A stretch of 64,000 bases of DNA. Origin: Deltaproteobacteria bacterium (GTDB taxonomy: Bacteria > Myxococcota_A > UBA9160 > UBA6930). The stretch lies in assembly GCA_029261795.1 (NCBI GenBank), contig JAJDAP010000131.1, positions 39,008 through 103,007 of the forward strand, read 5' to 3'. Position numbers and translations under genes: made by a program. Under the pieces are notes generated by a model. It saw nothing but the letters and a program-made list of their open reading frames with translations. It did no database searches and was not told where the DNA came from. Below are positions 27,296 through 35,286 of the stretch, one piece after another. Every line of letters begins with the position of its first letter. The stretch's first letter is position 1.

Positions 27296-28389
27296 GATTG
27301 CTCCGGTAGCTCGAGGCCATAGAGCCGCGCAGCGTTTCCCGCGAAAAGTGCGGGCTTGATCGTTTCGTCGAGATCAGCGCGCTCTTCCAACAAGCGAACC
27401 GAGTTGGGAAAGTCGGAATCCCAGTGGCAATAGTCCGACGAATAACAAATCAGACCAGCGCCCAGGTTCTCGAACACGTAGGGAACCATCCGCTCACCGG
27501 GCTCGGTCGTCAGGAAGCCACGCTCGAGGAAATAGCTCGATGGCGGCTGATCGATCTCGGGCGCCTGGTCGGGCATGAGCCGCCAGTGCTCATCGAGGCG
27601 CTCGAGCCAGAATGGCAGCCAGCCGACGCCGGCCTCCATGAAGCCGACCCGGAGTGTCGGGAAACGTCGGAAGATCCCGCCCACCGTGAAGTTGAACACG
27701 GCCTGCATCGCGCCGACGGGATGGGTGATGGCATGGATCCCGAGTCGAGTCTCGAAACGATCCACCATCAACGGCGTCTGGCCCGGCGCCTGGCCCCCTC
27801 CGTGGGTGCAGACGGCAACGCCCAGGCGCTCGGCCGTGGCCCAGACGCAGTCGAAAACCGGATCGTCGAGGTTCTTCTCCCGGACGTGGGTCGCCGTGAC
27901 CATACCCACGAAGCCGTGCTCGCTGACACAACGATCCAGCTCTTCCGCGGCGGCCACGGGATCGATCATCGGCAGCTTCGCGACGAGCTTCAAACGATCC
28001 GGCGCGTGAGCCGCGTACTCGGCGCGCGCGTCGTTGAGCGTTCGGCACAGCGCCACCGAGAAACCCACGTCGTCCATCGCCCACTCTTCACCGGACCCGG
28101 GTGGGAACAAGACCGCGACATCGATCCCTTCGAGATCCATGTCTGGCAGCCGCTTCGCCGGGTCCACCATGCCCTCGCGAAGACTGCCCGGCATCTCGTA
28201 GGCGTCGTCGTCGGAGAGATTGTCCCCGGCAAGATTTCCGCCGCCAGGGAGGCCCACGTAGCGTGCCTTCATCGCCGCGACGTAGGCCAGCATGGTCGAT
28301 CGATAGGCGTCGGGAATGCGCCGACGCCAGCCGCGGGGCTCGCCGCCGTGGCCGTCTGCGTCGATCACCGGGTGTCCGTAGCGTCCCAT
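27292..28389 (-). CDS. Amidohydrolase family protein (amidohydrolase 2 type)
   Basis: A 365-residue TIM-barrel metal-dependent hydrolase. The first metal site is altered from the classic His-x-His to DADGH near residue 11, as is common in the amidohydrolase-2 group. Later landmarks are VAVCTHGGGQAPG, LRVGFMEAGVGWLPFWLERLDEHW and LICYSSDYCHWDSDFP (catalytic Asp region). Related enzymes decarboxylate or hydrolyse aromatic acids. It follows the D-aminoacylase-like gene by 13 bases and overlaps the luciferase-like gene by four, so it is operonic. It resembles the amidohydrolase at 62-63 kb in layout (GWxPxWLxRxDEH, TDYxHxDSxxP). Confidence 0.88.
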   Translation of the reverse strand: MGRYGHPVIDADGHGGEPRGWRRRIPDAYRSTMLAYVAAMKARYVGLPGGGNLAGDNLSDDDAYEMPGSLREGMVDPAKRLPDMDLEGIDVAVLFPPGSGEEWAMDDVGFSVALCRTLNDARAEYAAHAPDRLKLVAKLPMIDPVAAAEELDRCVSEHGFVGMVTATHVREKNLDDPVFDCVWATAERLGVAVCTHGGGQAPGQTPLMVDRFETRLGIHAITHPVGAMQAVFNFTVGGIFRRFPTLRVGFMEAGVGWLPFWLERLDEHWRLMPDQAPEIDQPPSSYFLERGFLTTEPGERMVPYVFENLGAGLICYSSDYCHWDSDFPNSVRLLEERADLDETIKPALFAGNAARLYGLELPEQS

Positions 28390-28402
28390 TCTGGATGACC
28401 GC

Positions 28403-30127
28403 CTAACGACTCGCCCGGGGGCGGAGCACCTGCCCAGGGAGTGCGGTCGTCAGCTTCCCATCGAGGACGATCGGCTCGCCGTTCACGATCGTCGCCTGGA
28501 ATCCGCGCGGTCGCGCACAGAAGCGCGCGTGGCCGCCCGGGACGTCCTCCTCCACGCGCTTGGTCCCCGGCCCGACCTCGCTCGGATCGAAGATCATCAG
28601 GTCCGCCGCCAACCCGGGGAGGATTGCGCCACGGTCATGAAAGCCCGCCATCGCTGCGGGAACCTGGGTGAGCTGCCGAATGCCCTCCTCCAGTGTCCAC
28701 TCGCCGCGGTCGAGCACCCAGAAGCGTAGGAAGTGGCTCGACCAATCGGCACCGTCGTCACGATCGAGATGCGCACCGCCGTCGGAGATCCCCATCAACA
28801 TCGAGGGATGCTTCATGCTCTCGCAGACCGCGTCCTCCCACACCGCGGTGCGGTTGACCCAACGGAACTTCGTCGCCAGGTCTTCCTCGAGGGCGAGATC
28901 GAGCATCGCGTCCGCGGGCGGCTTGCCGAGTTCGCGGGCGACATCCTCGATGCTCCTGCGCAAGAAACGCTGGTTCGAAGCCTTTGCCACCTCTTCGATG
29001 AACGTCACATCCCAATGGGGAGGCGGTAGGGTCGAGCCGGCCGCAGGGTCGCGGTTCGGGTTCTCGACGGCACCGCGCATCCGCTCTCGATAGGCGGGGT
29101 CTCGCAGCCGCGCGAGCTTCTCCGAATGCGGCAGGTCCATGATCGCGGCCCAGGGGAAGACGCCGGCGTAGAGCGGACAACCTTCCGCGAGATCGATGGG
29201 TCGATCGAACGGGTGATTACGCAAGACCGAGAACACCGCCGAGCCCTGCTCGGCCGCACCATCCAGGAAGCGTTTGGCATTCGCCCAACCCGCCGTTGGC
29301 GCATCCACCTTGTCGCGCCCGCCGACACCCTGGATGACGACCGGCACCCGGGCGCGCTGGCCCAACTCGATCAACAGTGCCTCGTCGCTGGCGTTCAGGC
29401 CGCCGATCACGCTCTCAGGCAAGTAGGCAATGCTGCCGGCGCCGGCCCGGCCGGCCTCCTCGACCAGGGCGATCAGTTCCTCCTTGGCAGCGAATCGACT
29501 CGCGATCGGTCGATCGTCTCCGTCGACCTGGGTCGGGACGTCGGAGGACGAGAACCCGGCGGCACCGGCCTCTACCGCCTCGCGTACCAGCGAGCCCATG
29601 AGCCGGATCTCGTCCGGCGTCGCCTCGCGCTCGGATCCATCCGCTCCCATGACGTGGCGGCGAACCGTCGAGTGGCCCACATAACAAGCCAGATTCACCC
29701 CGAGCTTTCCCTCGCGTGCGCGCAGGTACTCGGGGAAGGACTCGAAATCCCAACGCACGGCGTCGAGCGCCTCGGGATCCATGCCTTCGACCTTTGCGAA
29801 CATCGCTTTCAGGTAGTCGCGTCCCTCGGGCTTCACCGGCGCGATCGAGAAACCGCAGTTCCCTGCCAGCACCGTCGTGACTCCGTGGTAGCTGGACGAG
29901 GTCGCATAGGGGTCGAAGGTGAGCTGCGGGTCGTAGTGCGTGTGCACATCGACGATGCCGGGCGCCACGATCTGCCCGCCCGCGTCGATCACGCTTGCGC
30001 CCTTCGGATCGACGTGACCCACTTCGGCGATTCGCCCGTCACGGATCCCGACGTCGGCGCGGCGGCGCGAGAGGCCGGTGCCGTCGACGACGGTGCCGCC
30101 GCGAATGACGCAATCGAGGTTCTTCAA
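28403..30127 (-). CDS. N-acyl-D-amino-acid deacylase-like amidohydrolase
   Basis: A 574-residue cyclic amidohydrolase-type protein. It opens with the beta-domain motif VIRGGTVVDGTGLSRRRADVGIRDGRIAEVG, then the metal site VAPGIVDVHTHYDPQLTFDP (His-x-His), HGVTTVLAGNCGFSIAPV with the zinc-site cysteine typical of D-aminoacylases, and C-terminal GAILPGLAADLMIFDP. The family removes acyl groups from D-amino acids or opens cyclic amides; which substrate is used is unknown. The start is TTG at 30127, which overlaps the stop of the marR-type gene in a TTGA. This makes it the second gene of the operon, directly coupled to the regulator. Confidence 0.88.
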   Translation of the reverse strand: MKNLDCVIRGGTVVDGTGLSRRRADVGIRDGRIAEVGHVDPKGASVIDAGGQIVAPGIVDVHTHYDPQLTFDPYATSSSYHGVTTVLAGNCGFSIAPVKPEGRDYLKAMFAKVEGMDPEALDAVRWDFESFPEYLRAREGKLGVNLACYVGHSTVRRHVMGADGSEREATPDEIRLMGSLVREAVEAGAAGFSSSDVPTQVDGDDRPIASRFAAKEELIALVEEAGRAGAGSIAYLPESVIGGLNASDEALLIELGQRARVPVVIQGVGGRDKVDAPTAGWANAKRFLDGAAEQGSAVFSVLRNHPFDRPIDLAEGCPLYAGVFPWAAIMDLPHSEKLARLRDPAYRERMRGAVENPNRDPAAGSTLPPPHWDVTFIEEVAKASNQRFLRRSIEDVARELGKPPADAMLDLALEEDLATKFRWVNRTAVWEDAVCESMKHPSMLMGISDGGAHLDRDDGADWSSHFLRFWVLDRGEWTLEEGIRQLTQVPAAMAGFHDRGAILPGLAADLMIFDPSEVGPGTKRVEEDVPGGHARFCARPRGFQATIVNGEPIVLDGKLTTALPGQVLRPRASR

Positions 30128-30627
30128 CCCGTTTCTCCCAGGTCTCGCTCGAAGGCGTCGACCAGAACCCGTAGGGAACGATCCGTGGCCTGGAGCCGGC
30201 GCGCGCCCAGCGGCTCCAGCAAGTCGCTGCTTGCACTCAAGAAGGCGTGGAAGACGCGCTCCTGGACGGGACGACCGCGGCGCGTCAAGCCGACCCGCGA
30301 GCCGCGGCCGTCTTCAGGATCCGGGGCGCGTTCCAGGTAGCCCCGCTCTTCCAACCGCTTCAGGATCTTGGTCATCCCCCCGGTCGAACGCCGCAGATTG
30401 CTGGTCAACCGCCCGGGCGAGAGTGCGTAGGGCGCACCGGCCCGACGCAACGCGGCCAGGACCCCATAGTCTCCGGGGGAGAGTTCGAAGGGCTCCAACA
30501 CCGCGCGCTGAAACTCCTCGATCAACAAGGAGAGGCGGGCCAACCGGACCAGCGGCGGAAGCGGCGCGGTTTCGAGGTCGGGGTACTCTCGGCCCCACGC
30601 GTCCTCGAGTTCGTCGATCCAGTCCAC
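30124..30627 (-). CDS. MarR family transcriptional regulator
   Basis: A 167-residue winged-helix regulator. A dimerisation helix (LARLSLLIEEFQRAVLEPFELSPGDYGVLAALRRAG) is followed by the recognition region TSNLRRSTGGMTKILKRLEERGYLERAPDPEDGRGSRVGLTRRGRP, typical of MarR proteins that repress catabolic genes and release DNA on binding a phenolic or similar ligand. It is the first gene of a seven-gene operon, overlapping the next gene by four bases. The GTG at 30627 has GGAG upstream and is preferred over an in-frame TTG at 30708. An 18-bp dyad lies 68 bases upstream and is a plausible self-regulation site. Confidence 0.88.
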   Translation of the reverse strand: MDWIDELEDAWGREYPDLETAPLPPLVRLARLSLLIEEFQRAVLEPFELSPGDYGVLAALRRAGAPYALSPGRLTSNLRRSTGGMTKILKRLEERGYLERAPDPEDGRGSRVGLTRRGRPVQERVFHAFLSASSDLLEPLGARRLQATDRSLRVLVDAFERDLGETG

Positions 30628-30694
30628 CGGGGGCGCTCCTCGTGGGTCGGGTGAAGTTCGGCATCCGTAGCGGCGCTCCACCCTATGCTGAAGA

Positions 30695-30712
30695 TATCTT
30701 TCGCGCAAGACA
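30695..30712. promoter_or_regulatory. Candidate MarR operator dyad
   Basis: The 18-base dyad TATCTTTCGCGCAAGACA has half-sites that match at seven of nine positions around a CGCG centre, the size expected for a MarR dimer. A second small palindrome (AAGATATCTT, 30691-30700) overlaps its left half. It sits in the leader of the marR-type gene, where autorepression sites usually lie. Confidence 0.5.
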
Positions 30713-30731
30713 GTTTTCGAGGCGGCCCCTG

Positions 30732-30982
30732 ATGAGCGCAGCAGAGAGCCCGCAGCGCGCGACCGCGGTGGCGATCCATCTGGTCATGGCCAGCATCATC
30801 GGAGGCGGCCCGGCGCCGTGGGGCGTCGGCCGCATGAGCGATGTGTTTCGGCCGGGATGGGCGACCACGGTATCCGTTGGGCCATCCTTGCCGTGCTCAC
30901 CATCGGCACACTCGCGGCCGGCGCGTTGGATCTGATGACGACACGAACACGACGCAATGACAACGCCGCGGTGGCGGAATGA
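30732..30982 (+). pseudogene. C-terminal remnant of an MFS transporter, frameshifted
   Basis: Two abutting frames read as the end of a spinster-like MFS transporter. The first (from 30732) gives RATAVAIHLVMASIIGGGPAPWGVGRMSDVFRPG; the second continues from about 30857 with GDHGIRWAILAVLTIGTLAAGALDLM and TRTRRNDNAAVAE and stops at 30982. Adding one G in the GGG run at 30854-30856 would restore a continuous frame. The pattern (GGGxxPxxVGxxSD, a last membrane helix and a basic tail) is the normal MFS terminus. The first ten or so helices are absent because the marR-type gene lies immediately upstream on the other strand. The frameshift could be a sequence error, but the truncation remains. Confidence 0.6.
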
Positions 30983-30993
30983 AGGAGGCTCGC

Positions 30994-32520
30994 ATGCATC
31001 GACGGACCCTCGCGGTATCTCTCGCGCTCGCGCTCACGAGCGCGTGCCAACAAGCGCCCCCACTGGATTCGCGGAAAGACCCCTCGATCGCGGCCTCGGG
31101 GCCCGCCTATGCGGACAGCTCATGGCCGACGTTGCACGGCGACTCCCGGAACTCCGACTACGCACCGATGCTGGTAGCGCCTCGGATGCGGCTTGCCTGG
31201 GAGAGCCTCGACGGCGCAGCGATCTGGGTCGGGCCCACGATCGGACCGGAGGGCAATCTCTACGTCTCCACCGGTCAGGGCCAGGGACACTCGAACCTCC
31301 GTGCGCTCGATTCCCAGGGAAATTTGTTATGGGAGGCCGGGCCCCAGGAAACGCTCGCGGATCTCGACCACGGCGCCGTCATCAACGCGCCCGTGATCGA
31401 TGTCGATGGCCACGTCTACCAGGCCGATTCGAACCAGCTGTGGTCCTTCAATGCCACTGGAGATGTGCGCTGGGTGGCGAACCTTCCGGCACACGGCGCT
31501 GAGGGCCTGTTCGTCACGCCGATCTTTACCCAGGAAGGGCACATTGCCGGCATCACCACCGACGGGAAGCTCCTCGCCTTCGACCGGGCAACGGGGCGAC
31601 GGGTCTGGCGCGTCTTCGAGCTTCCCGGCCGACCGGGTCCGCCGGCGCTCGCGCCGCCGCCAGGCTTCAACCTGGGTGGGATGCTGGCCGAATCCTTCCG
31701 CCAGCCAATGTGGAACATCGTGATGGGTCGCGAGGTCGTCGTCGGGAACACGCCGGCCGTACACCCGGTGACCGGGCGCATCTTCATCACCGGCGGCGGC
31801 GCCAGCGCGGAAGAAGGCGCGCTCTACGGAATCGACACCTCCGAGGCTGGACCGAGCCTGGCCTTCACGACGCCCATGGGCGCTGGCAGCGGCACCAGCC
31901 CCGCAATCTCGCCCGACGGCAGCCTCGTCTATGCCGCCGATGGCGACGGACGGCTGCTGGCCGTCGAGGCCGGTACCGGAGATGTGGTGTGGCGCGCAGA
32001 TGGTGTGCAGAGTGCCGCCTCGCCGAGTGTCGGGCCGGATGGCACGGTGTACTCGTTCTCGGGGCCTGACATCGTGGCGCTCGACGGTGCATCGGGAAAG
32101 CTCCGCTGGTCGCGGAGCTATGACGCGCTCGCGGAGAAAGAACTCCCCGCCCCGGGCTTTGGCCGGCTGCGCGGAAACATCGACTCGGTGTTGACACTGA
32201 CCGACGGCCCCGACGGGACGATCCTGTGGGCGTGCATCAATCTGGGAATCGAACTGCCTGGCGCCGAATCCTTCGCGTTGCCGCAGCAGGTTGCCCTCGT
32301 CGCAATCGACGCGGCGGACGGGAGCGTTCTCAGCACGATCCCGATCCGCGACACTTCGAGCGCCGTGATCGTGCCCGGACCTGGCGGGCGCCTCTACGTT
32401 TCGCTCGCGGGCGTCACGAGTTCATCGATCTACTACGGCTTGCGCGAGCAACTGCCGGACGCGCTGCGCCCGACTGAACCGCCCAAGGCCGGACTGGTAG
32501 CGCTCGAACCGGCTGACTGA
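30994..32520 (+). CDS. PQQ-binding-like beta-propeller lipoprotein
   Basis: A 508-residue lipoprotein: MHRRTLAVSLALALTSAC gives a lipobox. The rest is a series of propeller blades of the PQQ or quinoprotein type, for example NLYVSTGQGQGHSNLRALD, GKLLAFDRATGRRVWRVFE, VYAADGDGRLLAVEAGTGDVVWR and VALDGASGKLRWSRSY. Conserved Trp residues end each blade. There are no obvious PQQ-ligand or calcium residues of dehydrogenases, so a scaffold or sensor role is as likely as catalysis. The start at 30994 has AAGGAGG six bases upstream; that ribosome site overlaps the end of the MFS remnant. Confidence 0.85.
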   Translation: MHRRTLAVSLALALTSACQQAPPLDSRKDPSIAASGPAYADSSWPTLHGDSRNSDYAPMLVAPRMRLAWESLDGAAIWVGPTIGPEGNLYVSTGQGQGHSNLRALDSQGNLLWEAGPQETLADLDHGAVINAPVIDVDGHVYQADSNQLWSFNATGDVRWVANLPAHGAEGLFVTPIFTQEGHIAGITTDGKLLAFDRATGRRVWRVFELPGRPGPPALAPPPGFNLGGMLAESFRQPMWNIVMGREVVVGNTPAVHPVTGRIFITGGGASAEEGALYGIDTSEAGPSLAFTTPMGAGSGTSPAISPDGSLVYAADGDGRLLAVEAGTGDVVWRADGVQSAASPSVGPDGTVYSFSGPDIVALDGASGKLRWSRSYDALAEKELPAPGFGRLRGNIDSVLTLTDGPDGTILWACINLGIELPGAESFALPQQVALVAIDAADGSVLSTIPIRDTSSAVIVPGPGGRLYVSLAGVTSSSIYYGLREQLPDALRPTEPPKAGLVALEPAD

Positions 32521-32546
32521 CCCGGGAAATCGACTCGGACGAAATG

Positions 32547-32738
32547 CTAGGCGGTCGTCTGGATGGCCTCTTCGGGACAGTTGTCGGCAGCGACCCGAGC
32601 CTTCGGTTCGAGGCCGGCGGGAACCTTGGCATGGAGCAGCACGCAGTGCCCGGCTTCATCCTCGTCGAACAGTTCCGGGGCGAGGTCGTAGCAGCGGCCA
32701 TGGCCCGTGCACTTGTCGAGATCGACACGGAGTTTCAC
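32547..32738 (-). CDS. 3Fe-4S-type ferredoxin (P450 partner)
   Basis: A 63-residue ferredoxin: VKLRVDLDKCTGHGRCYDLAPELFD, with cysteines at positions 10 and 16 (CTGHGRC), and a third near the end (ADNCPEEAI). Three cysteines with His in place of the usual second cysteine of a 4Fe-4S site fit the 3Fe-4S ferredoxins that donate electrons to bacterial P450s. The GTG at 32738 overlaps the stop of the P450 gene as GTGA, so the pair is translated together. A GTG 12 bases upstream would add MARC-type residues and a deeper overlap and is less likely. Confidence 0.9.
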   Translation of the reverse strand: MKLRVDLDKCTGHGRCYDLAPELFDEDEAGHCVLLHAKVPAGLEPKARVAADNCPEEAIQTTA

Positions 32739-33976
32739 GCAGCGGGCCACACGAGAGGCAGGTGCGTCACCTCACGGATTCCGGGCGAGTAGACCGGCGT
32801 CTCGCCGGGTGCGATCGAATAGCTCGAAACCCGTTCGTGCCAGACCTCCATCGCGACTTGCAGCTCCATCCGCGCCAGATGCGAGCCCAGGCAGCGATGG
32901 GGGCCTCCTCCGAACGCCATGTGCCGGTTTCGCACGCGACCGAGATCCACGTTCAGCGCATCGCCGAATTCTTCATCGTCGAGATTCGCAGCGCCGATCT
33001 GGAGCGAGACCATTTCGCCGGCCTTGAACGCAACACCGTGGAGCGTGAAGTCTTCCCGCACGATGCGTGGAACGGCTGTGACCGGTGCCTCCCAACGCAT
33101 CAACTCTTCGACGGCGGCGGGAAGCAGAGCCGGATCCGCCACCAACCGCTCTCGCTGCGCCGGGTTCGACGCCAGGTAGGCGATGTTGCAACCCAAAGTC
33201 GCGGTGACGGTATCGAGGCCTGCCAGGATCAGCAGGAAACTGACATCGAGAATGTCCTCGCGGCTGAGCTTGTGCCCCCCGATCTCGGTCTCGAGCAAAT
33301 AGCTCACCATGTCGCTACCGGGCTTGCGGACACGCTCGTCGATCACCTCTTCGAAGTAGGCGTAGATGTCCTTTCCGGTCTGGACCCGGCAGGCCTGGGA
33401 CTCTTCCATCGTGGGCTCGCCGTCGAGCAGGGTCTGCGGTCGGATGATCCCGTCCTTCAGGCGCAACAAGAATGGCAGCTCGGACTGCGGCAGCCCCATC
33501 AACGAGAGGAAGGCGGTACACGGCAGGGGAACCGCGAACGCCTGGTCGAACTCGCAACTGCCCGCGTCGATGAAGGAATCGATCAGCTCGTTGGCGTGTC
33601 GTCGAACGTCGGGAGCCAATTCGAGCATGCGTTTCTTCGAGAAACGCGGGTCGAGGACCTTGCGGTACTTGGTCTGGCCCGGGGGGTCGATCTGCTGGGG
33701 AATCATCGGGCGCTCGGTGCCGAGCGCTAGCTGCATCTCCATCTCCGACGAGAAGATCTGTGGATTTCGCAGGGCCCACAGGACGTCCTCGTAGCGGGAG
33801 AGGACCTTGCCACCGGTAAAAGTCTGGTGGGCGACCGGGCATTTCTGCACGAGGCCCCGGTAGACCGGTTGCGGACAGCCAGCAAACTCCGCCGAGAACA
33901 GGTTGACCTCGCCGGATTCGGGGTCGGGGTTGGGCCGGCTGGCTGGCTTCGTCTCCGGTTGCTCGGGCTCGGTCAT
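32735..33976 (-). CDS. Cytochrome P450
   Basis: A 413-residue bacterial P450. All core motifs are present: the I-helix ILAGLDTVTATLG (oxygen activation), the ExxR pair in VEELMRWEAP, and the heme loop AFGGGPHRCLGSHLARMEL with the Cys ligand. It has no membrane anchor. The reaction is probably hydroxylation of a lipid, steroid or aromatic substrate, unknown here. GGAGGAGG lies nine bases before the ATG. It forms a two-gene operon with the ferredoxin. A ferredoxin reductase is not next to it. The promoter region carries two similar dyads. Confidence 0.95.
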   Translation of the reverse strand: MTEPEQPETKPASRPNPDPESGEVNLFSAEFAGCPQPVYRGLVQKCPVAHQTFTGGKVLSRYEDVLWALRNPQIFSSEMEMQLALGTERPMIPQQIDPPGQTKYRKVLDPRFSKKRMLELAPDVRRHANELIDSFIDAGSCEFDQAFAVPLPCTAFLSLMGLPQSELPFLLRLKDGIIRPQTLLDGEPTMEESQACRVQTGKDIYAYFEEVIDERVRKPGSDMVSYLLETEIGGHKLSREDILDVSFLLILAGLDTVTATLGCNIAYLASNPAQRERLVADPALLPAAVEELMRWEAPVTAVPRIVREDFTLHGVAFKAGEMVSLQIGAANLDDEEFGDALNVDLGRVRNRHMAFGGGPHRCLGSHLARMELQVAMEVWHERVSSYSIAPGETPVYSPGIREVTHLPLVWPAA

Positions 33977-33998
33977 CGGTGAGATGCCCTCCTCCGGC

Positions 33999-34028
33999 AG
34001 TTTACGGTGGTTTTTGACGATCCGTCAA
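33999..34028 (-). promoter_or_regulatory. Candidate promoter of the P450-ferredoxin operon
   Basis: On the minus strand TTGACG (34028-34023, five of six matches to the -35 consensus) is followed after 18 bases by TAAACT (34004-33999, four of six to the -10). It stands 23 bases from the P450 start, close for a leader with its ribosome site. The -35 lies inside the first operator-like dyad. Confidence 0.4.
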
Positions 34029-34046
34029 TTCCTGACCGAGCGTCAG
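34014..34046. promoter_or_regulatory. Twin operator-like dyads upstream of P450
   Basis: Two inverted repeats of the form TGAC-N5-GTCA are spaced 18 bases apart: TTGACG-ATC-CGTCAA (34014-34028) and CTGAC-CGAGC-GTCAG (34032-34046). The first overlaps the candidate -35 of the P450 operon. Two half-similar dyads suggest a dimeric regulator (TetR-like) binding twice, a common control for catabolic P450s. No regulator gene is adjacent. The second dyad overlaps the stop codon of the SnoaL-like gene. Confidence 0.45.
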
Positions 34047-34462
34047 TGAACCGCGCCGGGCTCCGTCTCGGGCAGGAAGACCGGTGCCAGCGGGGCCCCG
34101 TGGTGGTGTGCGAGGCGCCAGGCTCCCCGCTGGCGCACGAAGACGTTGGTGGCGACGCAGGGGTCGGCACCGGTGTCCTCCAGACAGGTCACGAGCGCCA
34201 CCTCACCGGCCTCGCCCAACCAGGCCACCTGGGGATGGAGGCAGCGAATCGCCGGGGGGCCGGCCGCGACGATCTCGGCCCACCCTTCGAGGATCTCGCG
34301 ACGGCCATGGAGGGCCGGCCGAAAGGGGTGCGCGGTGGCCACCTCACCCTCGGCGACCAGCGCTTCGAGGGCGGCCAGATCGCCAGATGCAAAAGCGCGA
34401 TAGAACGCCTGGTTGGCGGCAAGGATCGCCCCATGCTCGCGTGGGCTGCGCGTCGGCTCCAT
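34043..34462 (-). CDS. SnoaL-like/NTF2-fold protein
   Basis: A 139-residue cone-shaped NTF2-type protein: EHGAILAANQAFYRAFASGDLAALEALVA, TAHPFRPALHGRREILEGWAEIVA, and the terminal strands RQRGAWRLAHHHGAPLAPV. This is the SnoaL/DUF4440 pattern, a fold used for small isomerases, hydratases and stress proteins; no catalytic dyad is certain. It precedes the P450 operon and reads in the same direction, but the P450 has its own candidate promoter, so it may be separate. GGAGGAG lies just before the ATG at 34462, making this start better than an ATG 21 bases upstream. Confidence 0.8.
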   Translation of the reverse strand: MEPTRSPREHGAILAANQAFYRAFASGDLAALEALVAEGEVATAHPFRPALHGRREILEGWAEIVAAGPPAIRCLHPQVAWLGEAGEVALVTCLEDTGADPCVATNVFVRQRGAWRLAHHHGAPLAPVFLPETEPGAVH

Positions 34463-34545
34463 GGGCTCCTCCGGTTCCAGCATCCTACGTCGGCCGCTAT
34501 CGTCCCGCTCTTGCCGAGCCGCGGGCTCACAGGAAGGACCACGAG

Positions 34546-35280
34546 ATGGACATCACCACCGAGAACGTTTCGATCGAAGTCGGCGACGCGACCATGGGCG
34601 GCTACCTCGCCCGGCCCGCAGGCGGCGGCGACCGGCCGGCCGTGATCGTCTGGATGGAGATCTTCGGGGTGAACGCGCACATCCGCGACGTCACCGAACG
34701 GGTGGCACGAGAAGGCTATGTGGCGCTGGCGCCCGACTTCTTTCACCGGACGCTGCCGGGCATCGAACTGGGCTACGACGAAGAAGGCTTCGCCAAGGGC
34801 ATGCAGGGGCTCGGCCCCCTCGACGCGGACGAGATGATCGCCGATCAGGGCGCCGCGATCGCCTACCTGCGAAGCCTCGACGGTGTGACCGACAAGATCG
34901 GTGTGATCGGCTTCTGCATCGGCGGACACATGGCCTACCTGACAGCCTGCGAACATGACGTGGCCGCAGCCGCGAGTTTCTACGGTGGCGGCATCGCGGC
35001 TCCACAGGGCCCGGGTGGCAAGGCTTCAACGACATCCCGCACCGGCTCCATCAATGGCAAGATCCTGTGCCTGTTCGGCGGGCAGGACGCCCTGATTCCG
35101 ATGGATCAGGTCGACACGATTCGCTCTGCCCTCGAAGCGGCTCACACCCGTCACGAAATCGTGGTGTATCAGGATGCGGATCACGGCTTCCACTGCGATC
35201 AGCGCGCCACCTTCAACGAGGCGGCCAGTGACGATGCGTGGACCCGCGTCAAGGCGCTGTTCGCCGAAGAACTCGCCTAG
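34546..35280 (+). CDS. Dienelactone hydrolase family protein
   Basis: A 244-residue alpha/beta hydrolase. It reads VGDATMGGYLARPAGGGDRPAVIVWMEIFGVNAHIRDVTERVAREGYVALAPDFF, with the nucleophile in GVIGFCIGGHM (Cys), the acid in GGQDALIP (Asp), and histidine in QDADHGFHCD. A Cys nucleophile and the HGFHC motif mark the dienelactone hydrolase family, which opens lactone rings in chlorocatechol-type pathways or hydrolyses related esters. AGGAAGGA lies upstream of the ATG. It ends six bases before serS, so the pair may share a transcript though they are not functionally linked. Confidence 0.88.
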   Translation: MDITTENVSIEVGDATMGGYLARPAGGGDRPAVIVWMEIFGVNAHIRDVTERVAREGYVALAPDFFHRTLPGIELGYDEEGFAKGMQGLGPLDADEMIADQGAAIAYLRSLDGVTDKIGVIGFCIGGHMAYLTACEHDVAAAASFYGGGIAAPQGPGGKASTTSRTGSINGKILCLFGGQDALIPMDQVDTIRSALEAAHTRHEIVVYQDADHGFHCDQRATFNEAASDDAWTRVKALFAEELA

Positions 35281-35286
35281 CCTGCC

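Noticed and set aside
26376..27320. An N-terminal extension that would make the TauD-type protein 590 residues
   Set aside because: It lies over the luciferase-like gene in another frame, and the extension sequence is compositionally biased. The GTG at 26375 starts the conserved domain.
30078..30935. A 285-codon frame on the plus strand
   Set aside because: Its first two thirds are antisense to the marR-type and aminoacylase genes. Only the end (from 30732) has protein character and is reported as an MFS remnant.
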